36,683 bases of DNA, taken from JAEMQF01 sp031419715 (GTDB lineage: Bacteria; Pseudomonadota; Gammaproteobacteria; Burkholderiales; Burkholderiaceae_C). This document shows, one piece after another, positions 23,941 to 31,353 of this stretch. Where the stretch lies: assembly GCA_031419715.1 (NCBI GenBank), contig JANOLJ010000353.1, forward strand, positions 1-36,683, written 5' to 3'. The notes below the pieces were generated by a model. That model saw only the letters and a program-made list of their open reading frames with translations. It ran no database searches and was not told the DNA's origin. Both the position numbers and the translations under genes were made by a program. How positions within the stretch are numbered: position 1 is the first letter of the stretch; the number at the start of each line of letters is the position of its first letter.

Positions 23941-24447
23941 TCAGTGCTTGTGCGCTGCGGCGTCACCAGGCCGAGGTTTCGGGATCTGCACGACCACTTT
24001 CACCTCGACCTTTCCAGCGCGCTCGAACTCTAGCGTCATCGCAAAGCGCTGACCCTCTTCCAACGGCTGCTTCAGCCCGACGAGCATGAAGTGCGTGCCC
24101 TGCCCCGGCCGCATCTTGATCGGGTGGGCAGGCACGACGGCAATCTCATCGAGCATGCGCATGCGCATCACGCCGTCCGCGCCGCCGCTCATCGTGTGCA
24201 GCTCGACGCCAGCGGCCATGGGCGTGCTGGCGCGCAGCAAACGGTCCGGATGGATGCCGTTGTTCTCGAGCGTGGCGATGTAGGCCGCGCCGCTGCTCGC
24301 GCCAGTCAGGCTGGGCGTGGCATAGGGGTGACCCACGCGAACATCGCCCACGCGGTACTCATGGGCAAGCGCGCTCAGGCTCAGCATCGCACCAAGCCCG
24401 AACATCAGCGACCGGCGCCACTTGGAGAAAACGAGGGATTGCGTCAT
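23941..24447 (-). CDS. Periplasmic copper chaperone, PCu(A)C family
   Basis: A 168-residue secreted protein with a Sec signal (about residues 1-28, ending SALAHE) and the PCu(A)C copper-binding motif. The ligands appear as His in GVELHTM, Met residues in GVMRMRM, and the H-x-M pair in GTHFMLVGLKQPL. The C-terminus is His-containing (DAAAHKH). PCu(A)C proteins deliver Cu(I) to the CuA site of cytochrome c oxidase or act in copper uptake. The start at 24447 has AAGGAAG upstream. It is the last gene of a cassette with a TonB receptor and a DUF2946 protein. Confidence 0.94.
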   Translation of the reverse strand: MTQSLVFSKWRRSLMFGLGAMLSLSALAHEYRVGDVRVGHPYATPSLTGASSGAAYIATLENNGIHPDRLLRASTPMAAGVELHTMSGGADGVMRMRMLDEIAVVPAHPIKMRPGQGTHFMLVGLKQPLEEGQRFAMTLEFERAGKVEVKVVVQIPKPRPGDAAAHKH

Positions 24448-24499
24448 GGTGACTTCCTTTCAGATGACTTGCATGAGATTCGGGGGCTGGCACGCGCAC

Positions 24500-26833
24500 T
24501 CAATGGTCGTAGCGCAATTCGGCCATGAAGATACGCTGCGGATAGGGATGGAACGCCCAGTAGGTGGCGTTGCCCAGGCTGTCGATTCCCGCCGACACGA
24601 CCCACTGCTTGTTCGCCCGGTAGCGCAGCCGAACATCGGTGACGAAGTAGCGGCTGAAACCGGTGTAGGCGAAGTCATTGCTGTCCGAGTTGTCGAGCTG
24701 ACCGTATTGGCGGCCGCTGTAGCGCGCGCCAAAGCTGCCGGACCAACGGTCATCCATGGCATAGCTCACCAGCGCGGTGGCACGCCATTGCGGCACGCGC
24801 GGCTGGCGCTTGCCCACGCTGCCAGGATTGTTGTCATTGCGCGTGATCACGGAATCGGCATACGTCACGCTGCCACTCAGGTCGAGGCCTTTCACGGCAA
24901 CATCGTTTGCCTGCAGCGCAACCTCGGCGCCGAGCGTTCGAATCGCGCCGATGTTCTGGATGTTCGTGACATTGGGAGTCACTGTCACATTGGTCTGCGA
25001 ATAGAGCGCGTCGACGGTGCGTTCGGCGAACGTGGTCAGGCGCAGCGTGCCGACGCCGATGTCGCGCTCGGCGGACAGTTCACTCGTCCATGATTTTTCC
25101 GGCTTCAGATTCGGATCGTTGTTGACCACGACGTTCGCCGAGACCGAACCCTGGTACAGCTCCGACACCGTGGGCATGCGCACGGCGCGGCCGATCGACG
25201 CCTTTAGCGTCAACTCCGGGCTGACTTGGAACCACACCGCGGCCTTGGGAGACACATGGGACTCGCTGCGCTCACCCAGTGCAACGCCGTTGATGGCGCC
25301 GTTGAAGGCCTGCCAACGCTCGATGCGCCCGCCCAGCACCGCCTTCCATTCGGGAGCAAAACGCCATGCGTCCTGGGCCCACACGCTGTGCAAAGTGGTG
25401 TTGCCACGAAACGTGCTTGGGGTTGACGCCGGATCGGCGGCCGCGCCGATCCAGTCGGGCGTAGTGGCAACCTGTGAGCGCAACCGAAACGCGTCACGCT
25501 GCAGACCAGCTTCGACAATGTGTTCACCTTGCGCGCCATCCGGGCGCCAAATGCCCTTGAGAGCCAGCGTGTTCCAACCCGTGCCGTGCAGGTCCGTGAT
25601 GCGCCCGGCTCCGCCGCTCTGGGCCACGGGCATGGCCACGGTCGGGGCACGCACCTGGTCGCGCCCGTAGTCATACAGGCTCGCGGCGACTTCCCAATCC
25701 CATGTGCCACGGGTATGGCTCTTCACGCTCAACCCATGCGCGAGATGCTCCAGGCGGGCCCTGCTCGGCGCCGTGTCGGTGGCGGCTAGCGTGTAGCTGC
25801 GCCCCTCGACGTTCACCACGCCGCTGTAGACCGGGTTGCCGGCGGCGTCGCGCAAGAAGGACTCAACGTTGCGGTCTGCCTTGTTGCCCCAATAGCCCAA
25901 GGTGTAGGAGGCGCGCACCGAAGTCGTGATGTCGTAGGCGAGCTTGAGTTTGGCGTGGCCCTGCACGGTATGCGTCTGGCCGGTTGCGCCGAACAGCAAC
26001 CACGGCTGGCCGCGCGGGTTGCTGCCCGTCACCGCGCCGGTGACCGCCGTGCCGGCGCCACCCGCGGTTCCTGCCGAGACGAGCTTGGTGGCGAAACCGA
26101 CGGGCTGGCTGTTGCTGTCCAAACGATTCATGTTGACCCACCACGACCAGTCGCCGCCGCAGCTGCCCATCGAGGCGCTGCCCTGCCCACCTGAGTAGCG
26201 CGAATTGGTGCCGTACAGCCGGTAGTCCTGGGTGAAGCCCGTCAGCTTCGCGTGGGCTTCGAACGCCTTGGGCATGCGCGTCACGAAGTCGACGATCGCA
26301 CCCGCCGAGTTGCCGGCGTAGGCCGCCGAGAAGGGACCGTAGAGAACGTCAACGCGTTCGATCTCCTCGGGTGTCACGAGCGCCCAGCGCGGCGTGAAAC
26401 TCGCGCCGTTGCCGAGCAGGTTGGACAGCAACACGCCGTCGGCATAGACGAGCGAGCGTGCGCTGTTGCCGGTGCCCGAAGCACGCGTGGCGAGCACCGC
26501 GTGGTCGTAGTCGCCGATGTAGCGCTTGCGCACCAGAAGGCTCGGGAAATACTTCAACGCGTCCTCGGCGTCGGTCGCGTTGATCGTCTGTTCAATCTCG
26601 CGGCCACTCAAGCTCAGCAGCGTCGTCGGGATTTCAAGCGGCATCGAAGCCGGACGATTCCCCACAACGCTCACCCGTTCGAGTGTCGTCACTGACGCGG
26701 CGGCGTATTGCCGTTCCGGGACTTGCGCGACTTGTGCGGCGCCCATGCTGGGCAGGGCCAGCGCGATCGCCGCGTGGAGCAGGGCGCGGCGCTGGCGCGC
26801 GCGCGGTGAATTTCCAACTGTTCTGGAAGGCAT
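24500..26833 (-). CDS. TonB-dependent outer-membrane receptor, probably for copper
   Basis: A 777-residue outer-membrane beta-barrel with a signal sequence (RRALLHAAIALALPSMGAAQ), a plug domain (LERVSVVGNRPASMPLEIP through IERVDVLYGPFSAAYAGNSAGAIVDFVTRMP), and a barrel ending in RIFMAELRYDH. The receptor takes up a substrate using TonB energy. The substrate is not evident from the barrel. Its place between DUF2946 and PCu(A)C genes, an arrangement I associate with copper uptake, suggests a copper or metal complex. Catecholate siderophore-type receptors are the main alternative. The ATG at 26833 has GAAAG nearby. The 106-base upstream gap contains no riboswitch that I recognise. Confidence 0.9.
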   Translation of the reverse strand: MPSRTVGNSPRARQRRALLHAAIALALPSMGAAQVAQVPERQYAAASVTTLERVSVVGNRPASMPLEIPTTLLSLSGREIEQTINATDAEDALKYFPSLLVRKRYIGDYDHAVLATRASGTGNSARSLVYADGVLLSNLLGNGASFTPRWALVTPEEIERVDVLYGPFSAAYAGNSAGAIVDFVTRMPKAFEAHAKLTGFTQDYRLYGTNSRYSGGQGSASMGSCGGDWSWWVNMNRLDSNSQPVGFATKLVSAGTAGGAGTAVTGAVTGSNPRGQPWLLFGATGQTHTVQGHAKLKLAYDITTSVRASYTLGYWGNKADRNVESFLRDAAGNPVYSGVVNVEGRSYTLAATDTAPSRARLEHLAHGLSVKSHTRGTWDWEVAASLYDYGRDQVRAPTVAMPVAQSGGAGRITDLHGTGWNTLALKGIWRPDGAQGEHIVEAGLQRDAFRLRSQVATTPDWIGAAADPASTPSTFRGNTTLHSVWAQDAWRFAPEWKAVLGGRIERWQAFNGAINGVALGERSESHVSPKAAVWFQVSPELTLKASIGRAVRMPTVSELYQGSVSANVVVNNDPNLKPEKSWTSELSAERDIGVGTLRLTTFAERTVDALYSQTNVTVTPNVTNIQNIGAIRTLGAEVALQANDVAVKGLDLSGSVTYADSVITRNDNNPGSVGKRQPRVPQWRATALVSYAMDDRWSGSFGARYSGRQYGQLDNSDSNDFAYTGFSRYFVTDVRLRYRANKQWVVSAGIDSLGNATYWAFHPYPQRIFMAELRYDH

Positions 26834-26939
26834 GATCTTTCAACCTGTGGTGGCGCCACCGCGGCAAGCGGGGCGATGAGAACTCGGCGCGGCGCCGCAT
26901 CTGCCTCAGAGGCGGGCGGGTCGCGCCAACGGCGCTCAA

Positions 26940-27329
26940 TCAGGCGAAAAGTGGTGGGGCGTGCCAGAGGCGCGCCAGCCAGGCGGCACGCGGGTCGATC
27001 GCGGTCGCGGAGCGCGCCAGGAATCGCGGCGCGGGTTGCGTGCCGCCTTTCGGCACCACAGCCGCGTCAAGCTCAGCGCCTTCCAGCGTGGTCAACGCGG
27101 TCAGTACACAGTGCTCGGCCGCATGGGTCAGCGCGCCATCGTGATCCGGCAGCGGATCACCTTCGTTCAGCGCAACCGTCGCCACGCCGTACACCGTGCA
27201 CACCTCGACCAACGCCTTGCCCTGCACATGCGCCGAGCCCGTGGCCAGCATGGGCAGTGCCGCTTTCAGCAGCAGCGCGAAGGCAAAGGCCCAGGCGGCC
27301 CAGCGGGTTGGAATGCGGCGCGGCATCAT
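26940..27329 (-). CDS. DUF2946 family protein
   Basis: A 129-residue protein with a Lys/Arg-rich start and one hydrophobic segment (WAAWAFAFALLLKAALPMLA) that could be a signal peptide or anchor. The DUF2946 pattern is visible: VEVCTVYGVATVAL, followed by a His-rich ITALT-like stretch (DHDGALTHAAEHCVLTALT) with Cys and His residues suited to metal binding. Family members are commonly found beside copper genes, but no biochemical role is established. It heads a minus-strand run with the TonB receptor and copper chaperone. An ATG one codon downstream is equally possible as the start. Confidence 0.85.
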   Translation of the reverse strand: MMPRRIPTRWAAWAFAFALLLKAALPMLATGSAHVQGKALVEVCTVYGVATVALNEGDPLPDHDGALTHAAEHCVLTALTTLEGAELDAAVVPKGGTQPAPRFLARSATAIDPRAAWLARLWHAPPLFA

Positions 27330-27440
27330 GCTCGGGATACTAGTGGTTGCGTGCTGGCTGAACCACCCCGCGAAGACAGGGTGGGTGGCGCCGCGGCGTG
27401 ACCGAAGTCACTGGCAATTCTTGCCAGCCGATAATCAAGC

Positions 27441-28496
27441 ATGGCGATCCAGACCGACGACTTCGAACCCGCGCGGCGTGTGCTCAGTGCAGCTCCGGCT
27501 TCGCCCAATGAAGAGGCGATCGAGCGCGCGCTGCGCCCGAAGGGCCTGGCCGAGTATGTGGGCCAGGTCAAGGCACGTGAGCAGTTGGAGATTTTCATCG
27601 GCGCAGCGAAGATGCGCCGCGAAGCGCTGGACCATGTGCTGCTGTTCGGCCCACCGGGCCTGGGCAAGACCACGCTGTCGCACATCATCGCCAACGAACT
27701 CGGCGTGAACTTGCGCTCCACTTCCGGGCCGGTGCTGGAAAAGCCGAAAGACCTGGCGGCGATCCTGACGAATCTGGAGCGCAACGATGTGCTCTTCATC
27801 GACGAGATTCATCGCCTGAGCCCGGTTGTCGAGGAAATCCTCTACCCGGCGCTGGAGGACTATCAGATCGACATCATGATCGGCGAAGGCCCGGCGGCGC
27901 GCTCGATCAAACTCGATCTGCAGCCGTTCACGCTCGTCGGCGCGACAACGCGCGCCGGCATGCGCCCCAACCCCTTGCGCGACCGCTTCGGCATCGTCAC
28001 GCGGCTGGAGTTTTATACGGCCGAGGAATTGGCGCGCATCGTCAAGCGCTCTGCCGGTTTGCTGAAGGTGGAAACCGACGTCGAGGGCGTGTTCGAGATC
28101 GCGCGCCGCTCGCGAGGTACGCCGCGCATCGCGAACCGGCTGCTGCGCCGGGTGCGCGACTTCGCCGACGTGAAGGGCAACGGCAGCATCGACAAGAGTG
28201 TGGCCGACAAGGCCCTGGTGATGCTCGACGTCGACCCGCAAGGCCTGGACGTGATGGACCGCAAGCTGCTGGAGGCCGTGATCCACCGCTTCGACGGCGG
28301 CCCGGTAGGCCTGGACAACGTGGCCGCGGCGATTGGCGAAGAGCGCGACACGATTGAAGACGTGATCGAGCCGTTCCTCATTCAGCAGGGCTATTTGCAG
28401 CGCACGCCGCGCGGCCGCGTCGCCACGCTCGCGGCGTACCGGCATCTCGGGTTGAACGTGCCCAAGAGCCTGGGCGAGGACTTGTTCAGCGCCTGA
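27441..28496 (+). CDS. ruvB: Holliday junction branch migration motor RuvB
   Basis: A 351-residue AAA+ ATPase that drives branch migration with RuvA. Visible features are Walker A GPPGLGKTTL (residues 70-79), Walker B FIDEIHRLSP, the sensor-like TLVGATTRAGMRPNPLRDRFG with the arginine finger, and the C-terminal winged-helix DNA-binding domain (GLDNVAAAIGEERDTIEDVIEP). The first ATG at 27441 gives a normal length. It diverges from the copper cassette. Confidence 0.98.
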   Translation: MAIQTDDFEPARRVLSAAPASPNEEAIERALRPKGLAEYVGQVKAREQLEIFIGAAKMRREALDHVLLFGPPGLGKTTLSHIIANELGVNLRSTSGPVLEKPKDLAAILTNLERNDVLFIDEIHRLSPVVEEILYPALEDYQIDIMIGEGPAARSIKLDLQPFTLVGATTRAGMRPNPLRDRFGIVTRLEFYTAEELARIVKRSAGLLKVETDVEGVFEIARRSRGTPRIANRLLRRVRDFADVKGNGSIDKSVADKALVMLDVDPQGLDVMDRKLLEAVIHRFDGGPVGLDNVAAAIGEERDTIEDVIEPFLIQQGYLQRTPRGRVATLAAYRHLGLNVPKSLGEDLFSA

Positions 28497-28526
28497 GACC
28501 CGGCGCCGGAGCACGGCGCGCCGGAC

Positions 28527-29255
28527 TCAGTCTTTCTTGCTCAGCAGCGAAAGAAACTCGCGCCGCAAGGTCGGGTTGTCCAAGAACGCGCCGTGCATGA
28601 CGCTGTTCGTCATCATCGCGCCGTCGTCTTTCACGCCGCGCCAGTGCATGCAGAAGTGGTCGGCCTCCATCACGATCGCCAGGCCATCGGGCTTGACGCG
28701 CGCTTGCAGCTCGTCGGCGAGCATCTTCACCGCCTCTTCCTGAATTTGCGGGCGGCTCATGATCCAGTCGCAGATGCGCGCGTATTTTGAGAGGCCGATC
28801 AGGTTCGAGTCCTGGTTCGGCAGGATGCCGATCCACACCTTGCCCATGATCGGGCACAGGTGGTGCGAGCAGGCGCTGCGCACCTTGATCGGCCCGACGA
28901 TCATCAACTCGTTCAGGCGCGCGACGTTCGGAAACTCCGTCACCGCGGGCATCGGCTGGTAGCGTCCGCTGAACACCTCGTTGATGAACATCTTGGCGAC
29001 ACGCCGGGCGGTCTCCTGCGTGTTGTGGTCGCTCTGCGTGTCGATCACCAACGCGTGCAGCACCTCCTGCATCCGCGCCTCGACTTCGGCGCGCAGTTCA
29101 TCGAGCTCACCGTCGCGGATGAACTCTGCAATGTTGTCGTTGGCGTGGTAGCGCGATTGCGCACCCACGAGCCGATAGCGAATCCGGTCCGAGGCCGGCA
29201 GGCGCGACAACTCTTCTTCACTGCGGAATATCCGCGTCGGCACTTCGCGAGACAT
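28527..29255 (-). CDS. folE: GTP cyclohydrolase I
   Basis: A 242-residue enzyme that opens GTP to 7,8-dihydroneopterin triphosphate at the start of folate and pterin synthesis. The zinc ligands are in VRSACSHHLCPIMGKVWIG and in EADHFCMHWRG. Other family segments are IGLSKYARICDWIMSRPQIQEE and GAMMTNSVMHGAF. I use the ATG at 29255 (MSREVPTR) because AAGGAAA sits just upstream; the open frame runs to 29351. It converges with ruvB (30-base gap) and diverges from rsmB. Confidence 0.96.
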   Translation of the reverse strand: MSREVPTRIFRSEEELSRLPASDRIRYRLVGAQSRYHANDNIAEFIRDGELDELRAEVEARMQEVLHALVIDTQSDHNTQETARRVAKMFINEVFSGRYQPMPAVTEFPNVARLNELMIVGPIKVRSACSHHLCPIMGKVWIGILPNQDSNLIGLSKYARICDWIMSRPQIQEEAVKMLADELQARVKPDGLAIVMEADHFCMHWRGVKDDGAMMTNSVMHGAFLDNPTLRREFLSLLSKKD

Positions 29256-29321
29256 GGCGTTTCCTTGATTGCAAAACTGGACTGAGCGTACCGCAGGCGG
29301 GACAACCGTAGACTGCGTGCG

Positions 29322-30698
29322 GTGAAAACCCCCGCGATGCAGTCGCCCCACGATGCTTCAGACGCCAGCCCTCGGCCATCGCTAGCGCTGGCCACGCTGC
29401 TCCAGCATTGCGCCGCCGCGGTGCAGGCGGTGCGCGCCGGGGAGTCGCTGAGTGCGGCGCTGGAGCGCTGCCCCCCTGCCGCACGCGCCGGAACGCAAGC
29501 CTTGAGTTTTCACGCGCTGCGATGGCTGGGCTCGGCGCAGGCGGTGCGCGCCTTGCTCGCGCCGCGTGCGCCCGCGCCGGATGTTGATGCGCTGCTGCTC
29601 AGTGCGATCTCGCTGTTGTGGCCTGGCGCATCGGCTTCATACGCCGAACATACCGTGGTGGATCAGGCAGTCGCCTGTGCGAAACGAAAGCTGCCGCGCA
29701 GCGCGGCTTTCGTCAATGCCACGCTGCGGCGCTTTCTGCGCGAACGCGAGGCCCTGTGCGCGGCGACGCAGCGCGACGCCGTGGCGCGCTGGAACCACCC
29801 CGCGTGGTGGATCGAGCGCCTGGCAGCCGATTGGCCGGAGCAATCGCAAGCAATCCTGCAGGCCGCGAACCAGCACCCGCCGATGGACCTGCGCGTGAAC
29901 GCGCGCCGCATGACCGCTCAAGCCTATGCGGCTCGACTGGCGGAGCTGGGAATCGCCGCAACGGCTCGCGAAGGTGCGTGCGTGACGCTTGGCGTCCCTT
30001 GTCCCGTGTCGCGCCTGCCGGGCTTCGATCGGGGCGATGTGTCGGTGCAGGATGCGGCGGCGCAACTCGCCGCGCCCTTGCTCCTGGGCCGTGGCCTGCC
30101 CGTCGGTGCCCGTGTGCTAGACGCCTGCGCCGCGCCCGGCGGCAAGACGGCGCATCTGCTCGAACGGGCTGACCTCGATGTGACGGCACTCGACCGCGAT
30201 GCCGCGCGCTTGCAGCGCGTCGCGCAATCGTTGACCCGGCTCGGCCTCAAGGCGCGCCTGCTGTGCGCCGACGCCACCGACCCCGCGGCGTGGTGGGAAG
30301 GTGTGCCGTTTGACGCGATCCTGCTCGACGCCCCGTGCAGCGCATCGGGCATCGTGCGCCGGCATCCAGACGTGCGCTGGTTGCGCCGCGCGTCCGACAT
30401 CGATGCACTGGCCTTGACGCAAACGCACTTGCTCGAGGCCCTGTGGCCCCTGCTCAAGTCGGGGGGCCGTTTGCTCTATTGCACCTGTTCCGTGTTCAAG
30501 AGCGAAGGCCAGGCCCGGATCGACGCTTTTATGCAACGCCGGCAAGACGCCGTGATCACGCCGGAGCCCGCTTCTCCGGGTCACCTGCTGCCGCTGTCCG
30601 ACAATGGCGCGCAGTCCGTTCGACCCGCCGCTGCACACGCAGCAGCTTCCCCCGGCGACGGTTTCTTTTTTGCCCTGATCGAAAAACGCCCGGTTTGA
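29322..30698 (+). CDS. rsmB: 16S rRNA m5C967 methyltransferase
   Basis: A 458-residue SAM-dependent methyltransferase that modifies C967 of 16S rRNA. The N-terminal NusB-like domain spans about residues 25-150. The Rossmann SAM motif is VLDACAAPGGKTAHLLE, the catalytic-cysteine regions are DAPCSASGIVRRHPDVRW and LLYCTCSVFKSEGQ, and the C-terminus ends FFFALIEKRPV. The start is GTG 29322 or ATG 29337; neither has a strong ribosome site. The stop overlaps the following DUF4390 gene. Confidence 0.96.
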   Translation: MKTPAMQSPHDASDASPRPSLALATLLQHCAAAVQAVRAGESLSAALERCPPAARAGTQALSFHALRWLGSAQAVRALLAPRAPAPDVDALLLSAISLLWPGASASYAEHTVVDQAVACAKRKLPRSAAFVNATLRRFLREREALCAATQRDAVARWNHPAWWIERLAADWPEQSQAILQAANQHPPMDLRVNARRMTAQAYAARLAELGIAATAREGACVTLGVPCPVSRLPGFDRGDVSVQDAAAQLAAPLLLGRGLPVGARVLDACAAPGGKTAHLLERADLDVTALDRDAARLQRVAQSLTRLGLKARLLCADATDPAAWWEGVPFDAILLDAPCSASGIVRRHPDVRWLRRASDIDALALTQTHLLEALWPLLKSGGRLLYCTCSVFKSEGQARIDAFMQRRQDAVITPEPASPGHLLPLSDNGAQSVRPAAAHAAASPGDGFFFALIEKRPV

Positions 30699-31324
30699 CT
30701 CGACCGACTCCGCCTCACGCGACACGGCCCCCTGCCGCGCCACACACGTCGGCCGGGCGCGCAAGCGCCACCACGCCGCTGTCGCGCCGCGGCCTGCTGC
30801 TGCTGGCCAGCGCGACACTTTGGCTGCCTCGGCCCACCCTGGCCAGCACCGCCGCCGCATTGACATTCTTCGAGGTCATGCGCGACGACAACGCCGTGGC
30901 GCTGAGCTACGCCATCGACTTCGAACTCGGGCCCGGCGCGGTGGATGCGCTGAACAAAGGCGTGCCGCTGCACTTCGTGGCGGAGGTCGAGGTGTTTCGC
31001 AGTCGCTGGTACTGGCGCGACCAGCGCATCGCGCAGGCCGCTCGCACCTGGCGCATCGTGTTTCAGCCGCTCACGGCCAACTACCGCGTCAGCTTCGGTG
31101 GCTTGAGCCGCACCTACTCCAACCGCGAGGAAGCGCTCGCCGCGGTGCGCCGCAGCGTCGGCTGGCGCATCGCCGAACCAGGCCAGATCGAGAGCGACAG
31201 CCGGCACTACCTTGAGTTCAGATTTCGCCTGGACACCAAGCAATTGCCTCGGCCCATTCAGATAGGCATCAGCGGCCAGGCCGACTGGGCACTCGAAGTT
31301 GAACGCACGCAGGCGTTCAACTGA
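30695..31324 (+). CDS. DUF4390 family exported protein
   Basis: A 209-residue protein of the DUF4390 family, which I associate with the position between rsmB and ntrYX in Burkholderiales; function unknown. I place the start at the TTG at 30695, overlapping the rsmB stop by four bases, because no ATG or GTG precedes the signal sequence in this frame. The N-terminus is Pro/Ala-rich followed by LSRRGLLLLASATLWLP, a twin-arginine-like signal. The mature part is beta-rich (SYAIDFELGPGAVDALNKGV, then SRWYWRDQRIAQAARTWRI, LSRTYSNREEALAAVR). The frame upstream of 30695 within rsmB is a shadow. Confidence 0.85.
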   Translation: MTRPTPPHATRPPAAPHTSAGRASATTPLSRRGLLLLASATLWLPRPTLASTAAALTFFEVMRDDNAVALSYAIDFELGPGAVDALNKGVPLHFVAEVEVFRSRWYWRDQRIAQAARTWRIVFQPLTANYRVSFGGLSRTYSNREEALAAVRRSVGWRIAEPGQIESDSRHYLEFRFRLDTKQLPRPIQIGISGQADWALEVERTQAFN

Positions 31325-31353
31325 GGCCGAGAGGCGAAACGCGTGCTCCCGCC

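Noticed and set aside
26834..26939. Possible cobalamin or other riboswitch upstream of the TonB receptor
   Set aside because: The 106-base gap has GC-rich inverted repeats but no B12-box or other recognisable riboswitch core.
28497..28526. Inverted repeat between ruvB and folE as a bidirectional terminator
   Set aside because: CCGGCG/CGCCGG pairing is possible in this 30-base gap, but there is no T-run and the apparent pyrimidine tail is folE coding sequence.
30335..30694. Upstream extension of the DUF4390 open frame inside rsmB
   Set aside because: It lies in the wrong frame of rsmB, whose catalytic motifs occupy the same DNA. The gene plausibly begins at the TTG overlapping the rsmB stop.
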